Shown: positions 1-6,835, numbered from the stretch's first letter. The stretch: 7,098 nt of DNA from an uncultured Phycisphaerae bacterium (GCA_937899935.1 CALCOW010000059.1:1-7098); one strand, 5' to 3'. Made by a program: numbers and translations. Notes: generated by a model not told the origin, from the letters alone.

Positions 1-419
1 CCTGGCCAAGTTTGCCCCACAGCCTCCGGATCAACTTCAATTCTCAGAAAGTCTGCAATGTACTCAACCACTCCTCGCATCTGTTGATTCCAGCCTCCAG
101 CAATGGTATCCAGTGGCGTCTGCCCGTTCTTGTTACGAATGTGGCGGTCAGCACCGCGAGCTAGCAGTAAGGCGACTGTATCTGGTTGACCCATAAAGGC
201 TGCTGCATGAAGTGGTGTGCCACCGTCAACGTTGGCTCGATTCACATCAGCCTTGTGTTCTAAGAGCAAATTGATGGCATCGTTTTGCCCCGTGACCGCG
301 GCCCACGCCAGGGGCGAGATACCCCTTTCATCCAGCCGGTTGATATCGACAGCTTTATCAATGCTCTCTTTGAGCGCCTCGATGTCACCATCTCTTGCAG
401 CGCTCCACAGCATTGTTTC
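1..419 (-). repeat. Ankyrin module copy 2 (incomplete at the left edge)
   Basis: This stretch encodes residues 592-730, the second ankyrin module. Key pieces are SAARDGDIEA (597-606), TPLHAAAFMGQ (659-669), GADRH (680-684), TPLD (692-695) and the interrupting segment starting GGWNQQ (699-704). Each aligns with copy 1 shifted by 160 residues: G442/G602, H502/H662, W541/W701, D561/D721 and P570/P730. By analogy with copy 1, a helix like EVALLLSQRGG should follow just beyond the window. Confidence 0.75.
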
Positions 420-2192
420 AGATTGCTTTGGAAGCAAAACTGAAAATTTGCCTCCACGTTGGGAGAGTAAAAGGGCAACCTCGGGACGTTTTTCTTTGAC
501 GACTTTCATATCCATGGAGATACCAAGCCACATGGACCAAAACTCTGCAATCTCCTGAATTTCATTGTTCCACGGCGCCGAGGTAATATCAGTTGGTGTG
601 TAGCCATCATTGTTAATGACGTTGGGGTCTGCGCCTGAATCCAGTAGTAGTTGCGTTGCGTCGTATCTTCCAAAGAAAGATGAACCATGCAATGCCACAC
701 TTCCATCGTTGGTGGTGGCATTGATATCGGCACCAAGATCGATCAACAATCGCATCGCATCAGTTTGTCCCGCAATCGCAGCCAGGCCAAGCGCACTTCC
801 ACCACCTTCATCGCGCGTATTGATGTCAGTGCCTTGGTCAATGTGTTTCTGTATCGCCTCAAGGTCTCCCAACTTAGCGGCTGCAAAGAGGCTCTCATCA
901 GCGGATTGGGGACCACCAATGATGGGCGGTGGTTCTGGAGGTTCATTCCAAAGCGGCATGTCATCGCCAGCGATTTCTGGTTCGATGGCAGTCCGACGGT
1001 TGCGAACAAAGTCCCGGGCCCGATCTGGATCAAAAGAGGATCGCTGAGATCTGGAAAGATGCCCTTTGGACATTGCCTCGACACGATCTATTTCTGAAAG
1101 AATAGTTTCTTCATCCCAGACGTCTGTGAGCAGTTGTTGCATGGTTTGAGCGTACTGCTTGCGAGCAGAGGGCATTTGGTACAAGCGGTAGGCAAGACGA
1201 CCAGCCGTGCGGACTGCTCGGGGTGAGAGAGGGTCCTCGCCTAGTTTGCTATAGGTTTCGAACATCGCATCGGCGCCCCACGGAATAAAGTGAAGCTTGT
1301 TTGTCTCAGGATTGTGATACACAAAGAAATTGTTTCGGTTGCCAGAGTATCCATCCCAAAAACTAAGCAGCCCTTCCATCGCCCAGAACTTGTAAAACGC
1401 ATCGCGATCAACGACTTTCCAAATGGCTGCTTCTGCTTCTGCATCATCTTCAATGTTCAGAGCAGCAATGAGAGCTTTAAGTTGCGCTAATCCAGCTTTC
1501 TTGGGGCCAAACTTACGCTCAAAGGCGCCTGCCCAATCATCGTAGAAGTCAACTACCGTGCCTTCGTAGAGCGTCCCATCTTGGTTGCCGAAAGCATTCT
1601 TAACCAGAGGCCGTCGCATCGACTCAATGTGGCTATAGATACCAAGGTTTTCGCCATTGACGCGTACGTTGGCAAGAGCGGCTCGCGGTGCGGGGGCACC
1701 AGCGGTATTGAAAAGGTCGTAACCGATGAACTGGCTCACAAGTGCAGTGTCTTGTTTGTTGTTGTTGAGCGTGAGGCTACTGAGCCCCTGGATATGTTCG
1801 TCCTCTTTATATTTATCGAGTTTGACTTTCAGAGATGGTCGCTGTCGATCAAGTGAACCCAAAAACCCCTTCTTGCGCAGGCCAACATTCTTGTAGCTCA
1901 CGCCATCAATGGTGATATCCGCAGGGACATAGGTAAAGGGCGACTCAATGTTCTCAAACTGGCGATCTGGTCCGAGAGCCTTCCTTAGTGAGCGCGACTG
2001 CTTTCGAATTTCATCCCAGTCATTTTCATCCAGTGTAATCTCTATCTCTAAAACTCTGTCGCGTGGAAATACCTGATCGAGTGTTTGCTTCGTATCAGTG
2101 TCCTGGCCAGCAGTGATGGAACCAGGGCAGAGCGCAGCGGCAGTACAGATCAATAGTGTTTGAAGTGTAATGTGATGTGAGATATTGCTCAT
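1..2192 (-). CDS. Secreted CotH kinase-like protein with C-terminal ankyrin modules (partial, 3' end off the left edge)
   Basis: A continuous frame of 730 codons runs from ATG at 2192 to the left edge with no stop, so the C-terminus is missing. An in-frame TAG lies five codons upstream, which makes this the first possible ATG. Residues 1-28 look like a Sec signal peptide, with probable cleavage after SITA. Residues about 40-400 match the CotH kinase family (spore-coat CotH and many secreted bacterial homologues). Family-like segments are PSLKVKLDKY (119-128), VNGENLGIYSHIE (178-190), a GNRNNFF segment (284-290) and FIPWGADAMF (302-311), where the aspartate motif reads W-G-A-D. A Pro-rich linker (about 416-428, EPPEPPPIIGGP) leads to two colinear ankyrin modules at about 432-580 and 592-730+. 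CotH proteins are protein kinases or structural coat factors; the substrate here is unknown. Ankyrin repeats suggest protein binding outside the cytoplasm. The CotH and ankyrin calls are secure; the role is not. Confidence 0.9.
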   Translation of the reverse strand, partial: MSNISHHITLQTLLICTAAALCPGSITAGQDTDTKQTLDQVFPRDRVLEIEITLDENDWDEIRKQSRSLRKALGPDRQFENIESPFTYVPADITIDGVSYKNVGLRKKGFLGSLDRQRPSLKVKLDKYKEDEHIQGLSSLTLNNNKQDTALVSQFIGYDLFNTAGAPAPRAALANVRVNGENLGIYSHIESMRRPLVKNAFGNQDGTLYEGTVVDFYDDWAGAFERKFGPKKAGLAQLKALIAALNIEDDAEAEAAIWKVVDRDAFYKFWAMEGLLSFWDGYSGNRNNFFVYHNPETNKLHFIPWGADAMFETYSKLGEDPLSPRAVRTAGRLAYRLYQMPSARKQYAQTMQQLLTDVWDEETILSEIDRVEAMSKGHLSRSQRSSFDPDRARDFVRNRRTAIEPEIAGDDMPLWNEPPEPPPIIGGPQSADESLFAAAKLGDLEAIQKHIDQGTDINTRDEGGGSALGLAAIAGQTDAMRLLIDLGADINATTNDGSVALHGSSFFGRYDATQLLLDSGADPNVINNDGYTPTDITSAPWNNEIQEIAEFWSMWLGISMDMKVVKEKRPEVALLLSQRGGKFSVLLPKQSETMLWSAARDGDIEALKESIDKAVDINRLDERGISPLAWAAVTGQNDAINLLLEHKADVNRANVDGGTPLHAAAFMGQPDTVALLLARGADRHIRNKNGQTPLDTIAGGWNQQMRGVVEYIADFLRIEVDPEAVGQTWP
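456..899 (-). repeat. Ankyrin module copy 1 inside the CotH-ankyrin protein
   Basis: This stretch encodes residues 432-579. It has three ankyrin repeats, with consensus pieces GADIN (487-491), ALH (500-502) and GADPN (520-524). A fourth repeat starts TPTD (532-535), is interrupted by about 30 residues beginning PWNN (540-543), and resumes with RPEVALLLSQRGG (569-581). It aligns without gaps to the second module at an offset of exactly 160 residues. The interrupted fourth repeat resembles ankyrin ends that I recall from other marine bacterial proteins, but I could not check this. Confidence 0.75.
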
Positions 2193-2316
2193 GCCAATCA
2201 GTATCTATAGCTTTACGGTATCTATCGATCATGTTAAGGCGCGATGCAAGTAGCAATGCACCCAGATTATTGTACAAAGACACAATCAAGCCATCATTTT
2301 TGTTGAGAATACAAAG

Positions 2317-2586
2317 TCATTTCTTCGAGAAAAGGCGCTTGGCCATTCTCATAAGTTGATTCTTGTGTAGGATGAGTAACACCACTCCACAGAGGAAACC
2401 GATGCACCCTTCTACGAAGAGACTGTATTGAGGCACCAGGTCTTTTGACCCTGGTGGCAAGTTATCTTTGATTCCCTCAAGGCTCACCCCGAGTACGGTA
2501 AGGTGACAGATAATCGCACCATCCCGGCCCTTTGGAGGCGGGCCTGTTTTGGTGGCGGCGACCAGATTCGAAAACCGGCATACTTT
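2317..2586 (-). pseudogene. Probable 5'-truncated small membrane protein, C-terminal remnant
   Basis: On the minus strand a frame is open from just after a TAA at about 2586 to the TGA at 2319-2317. It has no ATG near its beginning; the first usable alternatives are GTG at 2487 (56 residues) or TTG at 2460. The translation looks like a membrane protein. A hydrophobic stretch AIICHLTVLGVSLEGI is followed by a polar loop with NLPPGSKDLVPQY. A clear transmembrane helix, LFVEGCIGFLCGVVLLILH, comes next, and then a basic tail with KNQLMRMAKRLFSKK. That order, helix then positive tail, is typical of an inner-membrane C-terminus. I do not recognise the family. The 5' part of the frame overlaps, in antisense, the start of the ATP-grasp remnant, so coding there is unlikely. 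It could be a complete small protein starting at 2487, a truncated gene, or a chance frame. Confidence 0.4.
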
Positions 2587-3152
2587 TTACAATCTGCGAC
2601 AAGGTATTCCCAGTAGTCATCGGAGATGGCCACTCAACGCTGCGTAGTCTCATCATTGACAATAAGCGATTTCGATTACAGCACCGTGTCTTCTTTAGGC
2701 GATTTGAAGATCGGCTCGATGAGGTGCTTCCTGAGGGCGAGAAGCTTCAGCTTACGCATGCTGGAAACCACGCACAGGGTTGTATGTTTCGTGACGGAGA
2801 ACATCTTAGGACACCTGAATTGGAACGTTGGATCGACGAAGGGTGTTCACAGGTTCCGGGTTACTTCTACGGAAGGATTGATGTGCGTTACACAAATGTT
2901 GAAGACCTTAAGCGAGGTAAAGGGATTTCTATTATTGAAGCGAATGGACTTTCAAGTGAGTCTACGAACATGTATGACCCCACCTTTTCGATCACGGAAG
3001 CTTGGAAGATCATGCGTAAGCATTGGGTTGTTGCCATGGAGATCGGAAAAATTAATCGCTCACGTGGCGTGCACGGCATCAATGAGTGGACCTACATTAA
3101 AAACTGGTGTCAGTGGCGCCGGAGTGGTCGCAGTAACGAGCTGGCTGACTGA
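2532..3152 (+). pseudogene. C-terminal half of an ATP-grasp (carboxylate-amine ligase-like) protein, 5' truncated
   Basis: The frame is open from 2514 (after TAA at 2511-2513) to TGA at 3150-3152. The only early start is TTG at 2532, giving 206 residues. Family-like sequence (PGPLEAG) already begins at 2523, upstream of that TTG, so the start looks accidental. Motifs seen are DKVFPVVIGDGHSTL (23-37), GNHAQGCMFRDG (78-89), YGRIDVRY (113-120) and IIEANGLSSESTNMYDP (134-150). Asp117, Glu136 and Asn138 fit the metal-binding acidic and E-x-N positions of an ATP-grasp fold. Full-length relatives, from memory, carry a further 150 or so N-terminal residues, including the nucleotide-gripping lysines, and none is present here. 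No frame upstream supplies them, because the intact CotH gene begins at 2192. The ligase activity is probably lost. The substrate of this family is not known to me. Confidence 0.65.
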
Positions 3153-3188
3153 ACCAGAAGTCAGGCTATTCTGAAATTGACTCTGGTT
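3152..3188. terminator. Nested inverted repeat between convergent genes, possible weak terminator
   Basis: A 7-bp outer stem (AACCAGA at 3152-3158 with TCTGGTT at 3182-3188) encloses a 4-bp inner stem (TCAG at 3161-3164 with CTGA at 3171-3174, 6-base loop). It fills most of the gap between the ATP-grasp remnant (plus) and the permease (minus), which converge here. No T-run follows on either strand, so this is not a classical intrinsic terminator. Confidence 0.25.
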
Positions 3189-3209
3189 GCACAAGTGCGT
3201 GCCAATAAC

Positions 3210-3965
3210 TTATGACGCAAATGCGATCGTAAACATCTTGATGGCCGCGATGGTGAGAACAACGCCAAGTAATAGCTTGATGCTACGTCCAGGTAATTGT
3301 CGTGCGCCGAAGTAGGAGCCAATGAGACCGCCGATCACGGCGCCCAGAATGTAGATCGGTAGGGCGGTCGGCAAGGTGGGTGATTCGGCAATTACTCCGC
3401 CAAGACCAGCAAGTGAATTCACCAATACAAAGACAATCGAAATAGCGGCGGTTCTTTTTGGGCCTGCCCATCCACAGATGATCAAGAGTGGCGATAGAAA
3501 GATGCCACCTCCAGTGCCCGTCAATCCCGCCATCAATCCCAGTATGCCACCAGTTATCAAAGCGACCCAGAGATGTGGCATGCGCGCTTCCTTAGGGTTT
3601 TCCGTCTGACGATTGCCACGGAAAACAAGCATGATGGCTGCAAAAAGAAGCACGGCACCAATCAGCGGTTGAAAGACCGCATCAGGGAGTTGCCAGAGTC
3701 CACCAACAAATGCCAGTGGTACAGCCATCGCTGCGAAGGGCCAAAAGGTTGGCCAGTGGAAGTGCCCCGCACGTGTGAAACGCCAAGTGCCAATACATCC
3801 CACAAAGATATTCAGGGTCAGCGCAATGCCTTTCATTTCTTCTTGTGGCATCTGTGTAATAAGTGCCATTGCCGCCAGGTAGCCAGAGGCACCCGCATGG
3901 CCGACCGAACTATAGAGGGTGGCTAAGACAAAGATCGCCAGGGTTAATGCCATGATCGTGAGCAT
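3210..3965 (-). CDS. TSUP family (TauE/SafE) membrane permease
   Basis: This is a 251-residue polytopic membrane protein of the TSUP (sulfite exporter TauE/SafE, DUF81) family, close to the usual family size of about 250. Two related halves are visible. The first has YSSVGHAGASGYL (18-30) and the second has GLTGTGGGIFLSPLL (147-161). Both are the glycine-rich segments that start each half in this family, and a short polar loop (about 116-130) separates the halves. Roughly seven or eight hydrophobic helices can be counted. Family members move sulfite, sulfoacetate or other organic anions across the inner membrane; nothing nearby (no sulfur or taurine genes) identifies the substrate. The start could be ATG 3965 or ATG 3953; neither has a strong ribosome site. 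It is divergent from the methyltransferase-like gene, with 93 bases between, and convergent with the ATP-grasp remnant. Confidence 0.9.
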   Translation of the reverse strand: MLTIMALTLAIFVLATLYSSVGHAGASGYLAAMALITQMPQEEMKGIALTLNIFVGCIGTWRFTRAGHFHWPTFWPFAAMAVPLAFVGGLWQLPDAVFQPLIGAVLLFAAIMLVFRGNRQTENPKEARMPHLWVALITGGILGLMAGLTGTGGGIFLSPLLIICGWAGPKRTAAISIVFVLVNSLAGLGGVIAESPTLPTALPIYILGAVIGGLIGSYFGARQLPGRSIKLLLGVVLTIAAIKMFTIAFAS

Positions 3966-4022
3966 GGAGTGAAGGTTAACGGATTCGCACCAGCGATTGG
4001 GATGATGGCATAGTCAGCAACG

Positions 4023-4035
4023 GGCCAATATGGCC
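4023..4035. promoter_or_regulatory. 13-bp palindrome in the divergent promoter region
   Basis: GGCCA-ATA-TGGCC is a perfect 5-bp inverted repeat with a 3-base centre. It lies in the 93-base region shared by the permease (minus, starts 3965) and the methyltransferase-like gene (plus, starts 4059), 24 bases before the latter's ATG. A regulator dimer could bind here, but a palindrome this short also arises by chance. Confidence 0.25.
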
Positions 4036-4058
4036 AAAGCTCTGTATGCTATCTCACA

Positions 4059-4778
4059 ATGCCGTTTAGCCTCGATCATACTGTGTTCTTTGGTCGAACC
4101 TGGGAAGAGTCTACTGGTATGTACGGCCTCTCTGAAGAGGGTATGCGCGGCAAGCGCATCCTTGACTGCCCCGGAGGCCCAGATGCAATGGTCATTGAGG
4201 GGATCAATCGTGGTTTGGACATTGTCGCTTGCGATCCTCAGTACAGCCAAACGCCTGAACAATTAGAGGCACTCGGGCTGAAAGAAATATCCGAGACAAT
4301 GATCAGTTTCCAAAAGGATCCGAATGTCGCGGCCGATCAAAAGCAAGCCGATGCGTATGAAAAGCTTAAGCTTGCCGCACTTTCTTCATTTTTAGAGGCA
4401 TTCCGCGGTCATCCAGATCGGTTTATCACTGGTTCGCTGCCGTCGCTTCCTTTTGAAGATGATACCTTTGACCTTTCGTTAAGCGGCCACCTCTTGTTCG
4501 TTTATTCCAGTTTGGAGCAAGGCGGCCTGATGAGCCATGATGAATTGGATTTAGATTTTCATATCGCCGCTGTACGCGAGCTTGTGCGTGTGAGTCGTCA
4601 AGTGCGAATTTTTCCGACCTGGTCTGTCAATAAACCACCGCGGCGGCAGGCATATGTAGAGCCAGTCATGGAAGCGATGGCTGCTGAGGGCCATGAGGTC
4701 AGTCTGTTGCCTTCTCAGTGGGTTGAGATGGAATACAAAGAATTTAACGACTTTGTGTGTATTACAAAGGCCTCTTAG
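4059..4778 (+). CDS. SAM-dependent methyltransferase-like protein (class I Rossmann fold)
   Basis: A 239-residue soluble protein with the layout of a class I SAM methyltransferase. Residues 31-42 (GKRILDCPGGPD) occupy the motif I position, with the usual GxGxG loop replaced by CPGGP. ACDPQY (57-62) ends strand 2 with the acidic residue expected to hold the ribose of SAM. A helical insert rich in Lys, Asp and Gln (about 76-110) follows. LPFEDDTFDLSLSGHLLF (130-147) fits the strand 4 region of this fold, and ELVRVSRQVRIFPTW suits the next helix-strand pair. From memory, a LDCP-A/G-G variant of motif I occurs in a group of uncharacterised bacterial methyltransferase-like proteins. No substrate can be named. 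The ATG at 4059 has no clear ribosome site. The gene stands alone: divergent from the permease and convergent, with only 17 bases between, with the CutC-like gene. Confidence 0.75.
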   Translation: MPFSLDHTVFFGRTWEESTGMYGLSEEGMRGKRILDCPGGPDAMVIEGINRGLDIVACDPQYSQTPEQLEALGLKEISETMISFQKDPNVAADQKQADAYEKLKLAALSSFLEAFRGHPDRFITGSLPSLPFEDDTFDLSLSGHLLFVYSSLEQGGLMSHDELDLDFHIAAVRELVRVSRQVRIFPTWSVNKPPRRQAYVEPVMEAMAAEGHEVSLLPSQWVEMEYKEFNDFVCITKAS

Positions 4779-4795
4779 AACGGGCCAAGAAGCAA

Positions 4796-5506
4796 TTATG
4801 ACACAACATTATTGAGCACACTAAGCAACTCATACAATTCATTTGGGCTGAGTTTTTGTTTGGTTCTACACGAAGCATGGAGGTGTGGTGTACAGCTCAG
4901 AAATTGAGTTGCATTTTTCCCACGAACACCACCAGCAGCGATCACTTGAAAGCGATGGTCGGCGGCAAACACGATCTGCTTAAGGCGCTCTGTGCGAAGA
5001 TCAAGCGGAAAATGATTCTGATCAAGTGATGGAGCGCCGGCACTGAGGACTCGTATGACGCCAAGATCGGCTGCTAACGCGACAGCATCTTCGAGTTGTT
5101 CATGAAAGTCGAACGCACGATGTAAACAGGGTTCGATGTTATGTTCGCGGCAGAAGTTTGCTAGTTTGGCATTTGATGAATGATCAAGTTGATGGTGTTG
5201 ATTAAGGAACCCAAATGCGGCAGCGCTCGCACCGGTTCCTGCCAAAAGCGCAATTGCACGCTGAGCAGAGTCCATTGCCAGAGGGGATACTTGCATGGTC
5301 TCGGAGTCATTTGGGCGAATTAAGACCGTACAGGCACAACGGCCCATCAATGCACGACAGATGGATTTGACGAGTTCAGTAGAGGGTGTAAAACCATGTT
5401 GATCTAGTTGTGCACACACCTCAACCCGCGTTACGAAAGGGGCCACCGCTTCTGCCGTGGCAGGGTGATCGACAGGTATTTCAAGCGTGTATGGTTGTTG
5501 ATCCAT
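4796..5506 (-). CDS. cutC: CutC family (copper homeostasis protein) TIM-barrel
   Basis: A 236-residue protein from ATG 5506; a TTG at 5515, three codons upstream, is an alternative start. CutC family marks are visible in order: VEVC (28-31) followed by HGFTPS (37-42), where relatives have GGlTPS; LIRPN (62-66) in the position of MIRPR; CLHRAFD (127-133), equivalent to the typical T-F-HRAFD; RVLSAG (152-157), equivalent to RVLTSG; and IAAGGVRGKN (189-198), equivalent to GGGV near the barrel end. Length is close to the roughly 240-250 of known CutC proteins. CutC was named for copper tolerance in E. coli, but a direct enzymatic role remains uncertain. Several positions depart from consensus (HG for GG, no GDF after the RPN), so this is a divergent member. 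No other copper genes lie nearby. It follows the glycosyltransferase on the same strand after a 174-base gap, so co-transcription is uncertain. Confidence 0.8.
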   Translation of the reverse strand: MDQQPYTLEIPVDHPATAEAVAPFVTRVEVCAQLDQHGFTPSTELVKSICRALMGRCACTVLIRPNDSETMQVSPLAMDSAQRAIALLAGTGASAAAFGFLNQHHQLDHSSNAKLANFCREHNIEPCLHRAFDFHEQLEDAVALAADLGVIRVLSAGAPSLDQNHFPLDLRTERLKQIVFAADHRFQVIAAGGVRGKNATQFLSCTPHLHASCRTKQKLSPNELYELLSVLNNVVS

Positions 5507-5539
5507 CTTGTGCAATATTGAGTGGGGCGTCTAACGGCG

Positions 5540-5564
5540 CCTTGCCAAGGGCTTAACCCCAAGC
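5540..5564. repeat. Two back-to-back small inverted repeats upstream of the CutC-like gene
   Basis: CCTTG-C-CAAGG (5540-5550) is directly followed by GCTT-AACCCC-AAGC (5551-5564). They sit in the 174-base gap between the glycosyltransferase stop and the CutC-like start, about 35-60 bases upstream of the latter. No T-run follows on either strand. They may form a leader hairpin or an operator, or may be chance. Nothing else was seen in the gap, and no open frame of note. Confidence 0.25.
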
Positions 5565-5680
5565 TTATTGGTATTCAGGCTACTCGTGTCGTCACTGGCG
5601 TTCTGTCTTAGTCTAATCTTTGGTTCTGATTCTCAGCTTGGCCTTTAAGCATGAAGAGGTTTCCGGGAAGAACCGAACCT

Positions 5681-6835
5681 TTACAGAACACTTTTATAGA
5701 TTTTAACGACATCATCGACATAGGTATTCCAGTTAAAACGTGCTTGTATATCTTCTCTCGCGTTGTGCCCCATTTTTATCGCTTGCTCTCGATCAGATAA
5801 AATGGAATCCAAGGAACTTGTTGCGGCATCTACGTCACCCTCTGGAATCAGGTAGCCATTTCGTCCAGGTAAGACCATTTCAGAAATGGAATGTTTGTCG
5901 GTTGCAATCGTAGGTACGCCTGCAGCAAGGCTTTCAGCGATCACCAATTGTGGATCAATACTGATTCGACGAATAGGCATGAGCACACAAAGAGATTCAA
6001 GCATCAACTTTGGCAGGGTAATACCACCTCCATATGGGAATCGATGGAGGTGTATGTTCTCAAATTTGGATGCACGTTCTTTTAGATCCGGAATTTCATT
6101 CCAGTGTGGACGAACTGCTAGATCGAAGCTGATATCTGGATATTGAGGGGCCAGCCGCTCATACACATCCATAACGACGTCAGCACCATTTCTAACAGTT
6201 GGATCACGCCAGAAAAGGACACGATGTTTAGGCCCGATTTCTTCATCGGTTCGTTCGCTCGCAATGTCCCGAACCAATCCGTGTCGTAACAAGGAGGTCG
6301 GAACACCGTATTTATTTTGGAGCGTTCGGACGTACTCCGTTGCCGTCACAACTTCTGAAACACGCCGCCAAAAAAAACGCGTGATAGGAGCCAGGCGTTC
6401 TGGAAAATCGGCTTTATAAGTGGTCATGACTGCTGGGCAATGGAGTCCTGTGAAGCGAAGGATGCCAGCCAAATGACCAGTACGATTTAGCCCAAAAAAA
6501 TGCAAAACATCAAAGTTCTCGCGTTTGGCTATCGTCTTCATCTGACGCAGTTGTTTGAGTAGCTGGCCAGGCTTGACCCCAGTTGATTGCTCACCTGTGC
6601 GATTGAGCACGCCGCCTCGGCGTCGAGCGTCAACCACATAGTGAATCGGAACATTATCTGGCATGCAATTTGGAAGTGAACGCTCAGGACCAAACTCATT
6701 GGTGATGAGATGCACTTCATGGCCAGCATCTTTGAGAAGGCCCATGGCATGTAAGGGAATCTGGATATGTCCAGAGACGTTGTTCTCGAAGCCTTTTTGG
6801 CCAGAGACGACAGAAACATAGTTGCCAATAATCAT
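5681..6835 (-). CDS. GT-B glycosyltransferase, GT4-like (glycosyltransferase family 1 domain)
   Basis: A 384-residue protein, normal length for a retaining GT-B glycosyltransferase, which transfers a sugar from a nucleotide donor to an acceptor, usually on the cytoplasmic side during glycan or polysaccharide synthesis. The N-terminal domain begins with a strand, a glycine-rich turn and SGHIQIPLHA (21-30), then GHEVHLITN (38-46), typical of acceptor domains that start with export- or surface-glycan enzymes. FDVLHFFGLNRTGH lies near 108-121. The donor domain begins near RVLFWRDP and holds AESLAAGVPTIATD (about 300-313), with Glu301 as the second glutamate of the EX7E motif; the first position is Ile293 with Asp294 beside it. 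SEMVLPGRNGYLIPEGD completes the usual nucleotide-sugar pocket. There is no signal peptide or membrane segment. ATG 6835 has no strong ribosome site. No neighbouring polysaccharide genes are visible, so the product is unknown. Confidence 0.88.
   Translation of the reverse strand: MIIGNYVSVVSGQKGFENNVSGHIQIPLHAMGLLKDAGHEVHLITNEFGPERSLPNCMPDNVPIHYVVDARRRGGVLNRTGEQSTGVKPGQLLKQLRQMKTIAKRENFDVLHFFGLNRTGHLAGILRFTGLHCPAVMTTYKADFPERLAPITRFFWRRVSEVVTATEYVRTLQNKYGVPTSLLRHGLVRDIASERTDEEIGPKHRVLFWRDPTVRNGADVVMDVYERLAPQYPDISFDLAVRPHWNEIPDLKERASKFENIHLHRFPYGGGITLPKLMLESLCVLMPIRRISIDPQLVIAESLAAGVPTIATDKHSISEMVLPGRNGYLIPEGDVDAATSSLDSILSDREQAIKMGHNAREDIQARFNWNTYVDDVVKIYKSVL

Noticed and set aside
610..1097. 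Two long plus-strand frames over the ankyrin region
   Set aside because: They are antisense to the continuous 730-codon CotH-ankyrin frame, and their Ser/Pro-rich translations resemble nothing.
2095..2289. A minus-strand frame with an NNLGALLLASRLNMIDRYRKA segment that looks a little like a TPR
   Set aside because: It overlaps the start and signal peptide of the well-supported CotH gene in another frame, and the remainder has no family-like pattern.
2449..2610. A plus-strand frame reading DSLKAHPEYGKVTDN as a possible upstream piece of the ATP-grasp gene
   Set aside because: It carries no ATP-grasp N-terminal motif, stays in a different frame from the remnant, and is antisense to the more convincing membrane-protein frame.
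2626..3174. A 182-residue plus-strand frame over the ATP-grasp remnant
   Set aside because: It is a shadow in another frame. All recognisable motifs are in the 2514-3152 frame.
5529..5535. GTCTAAC, which fits one half of an integron attC core
   Set aside because: No partner GTTRRRY lies at a suitable distance, and no integron integrase or cassette array is present.
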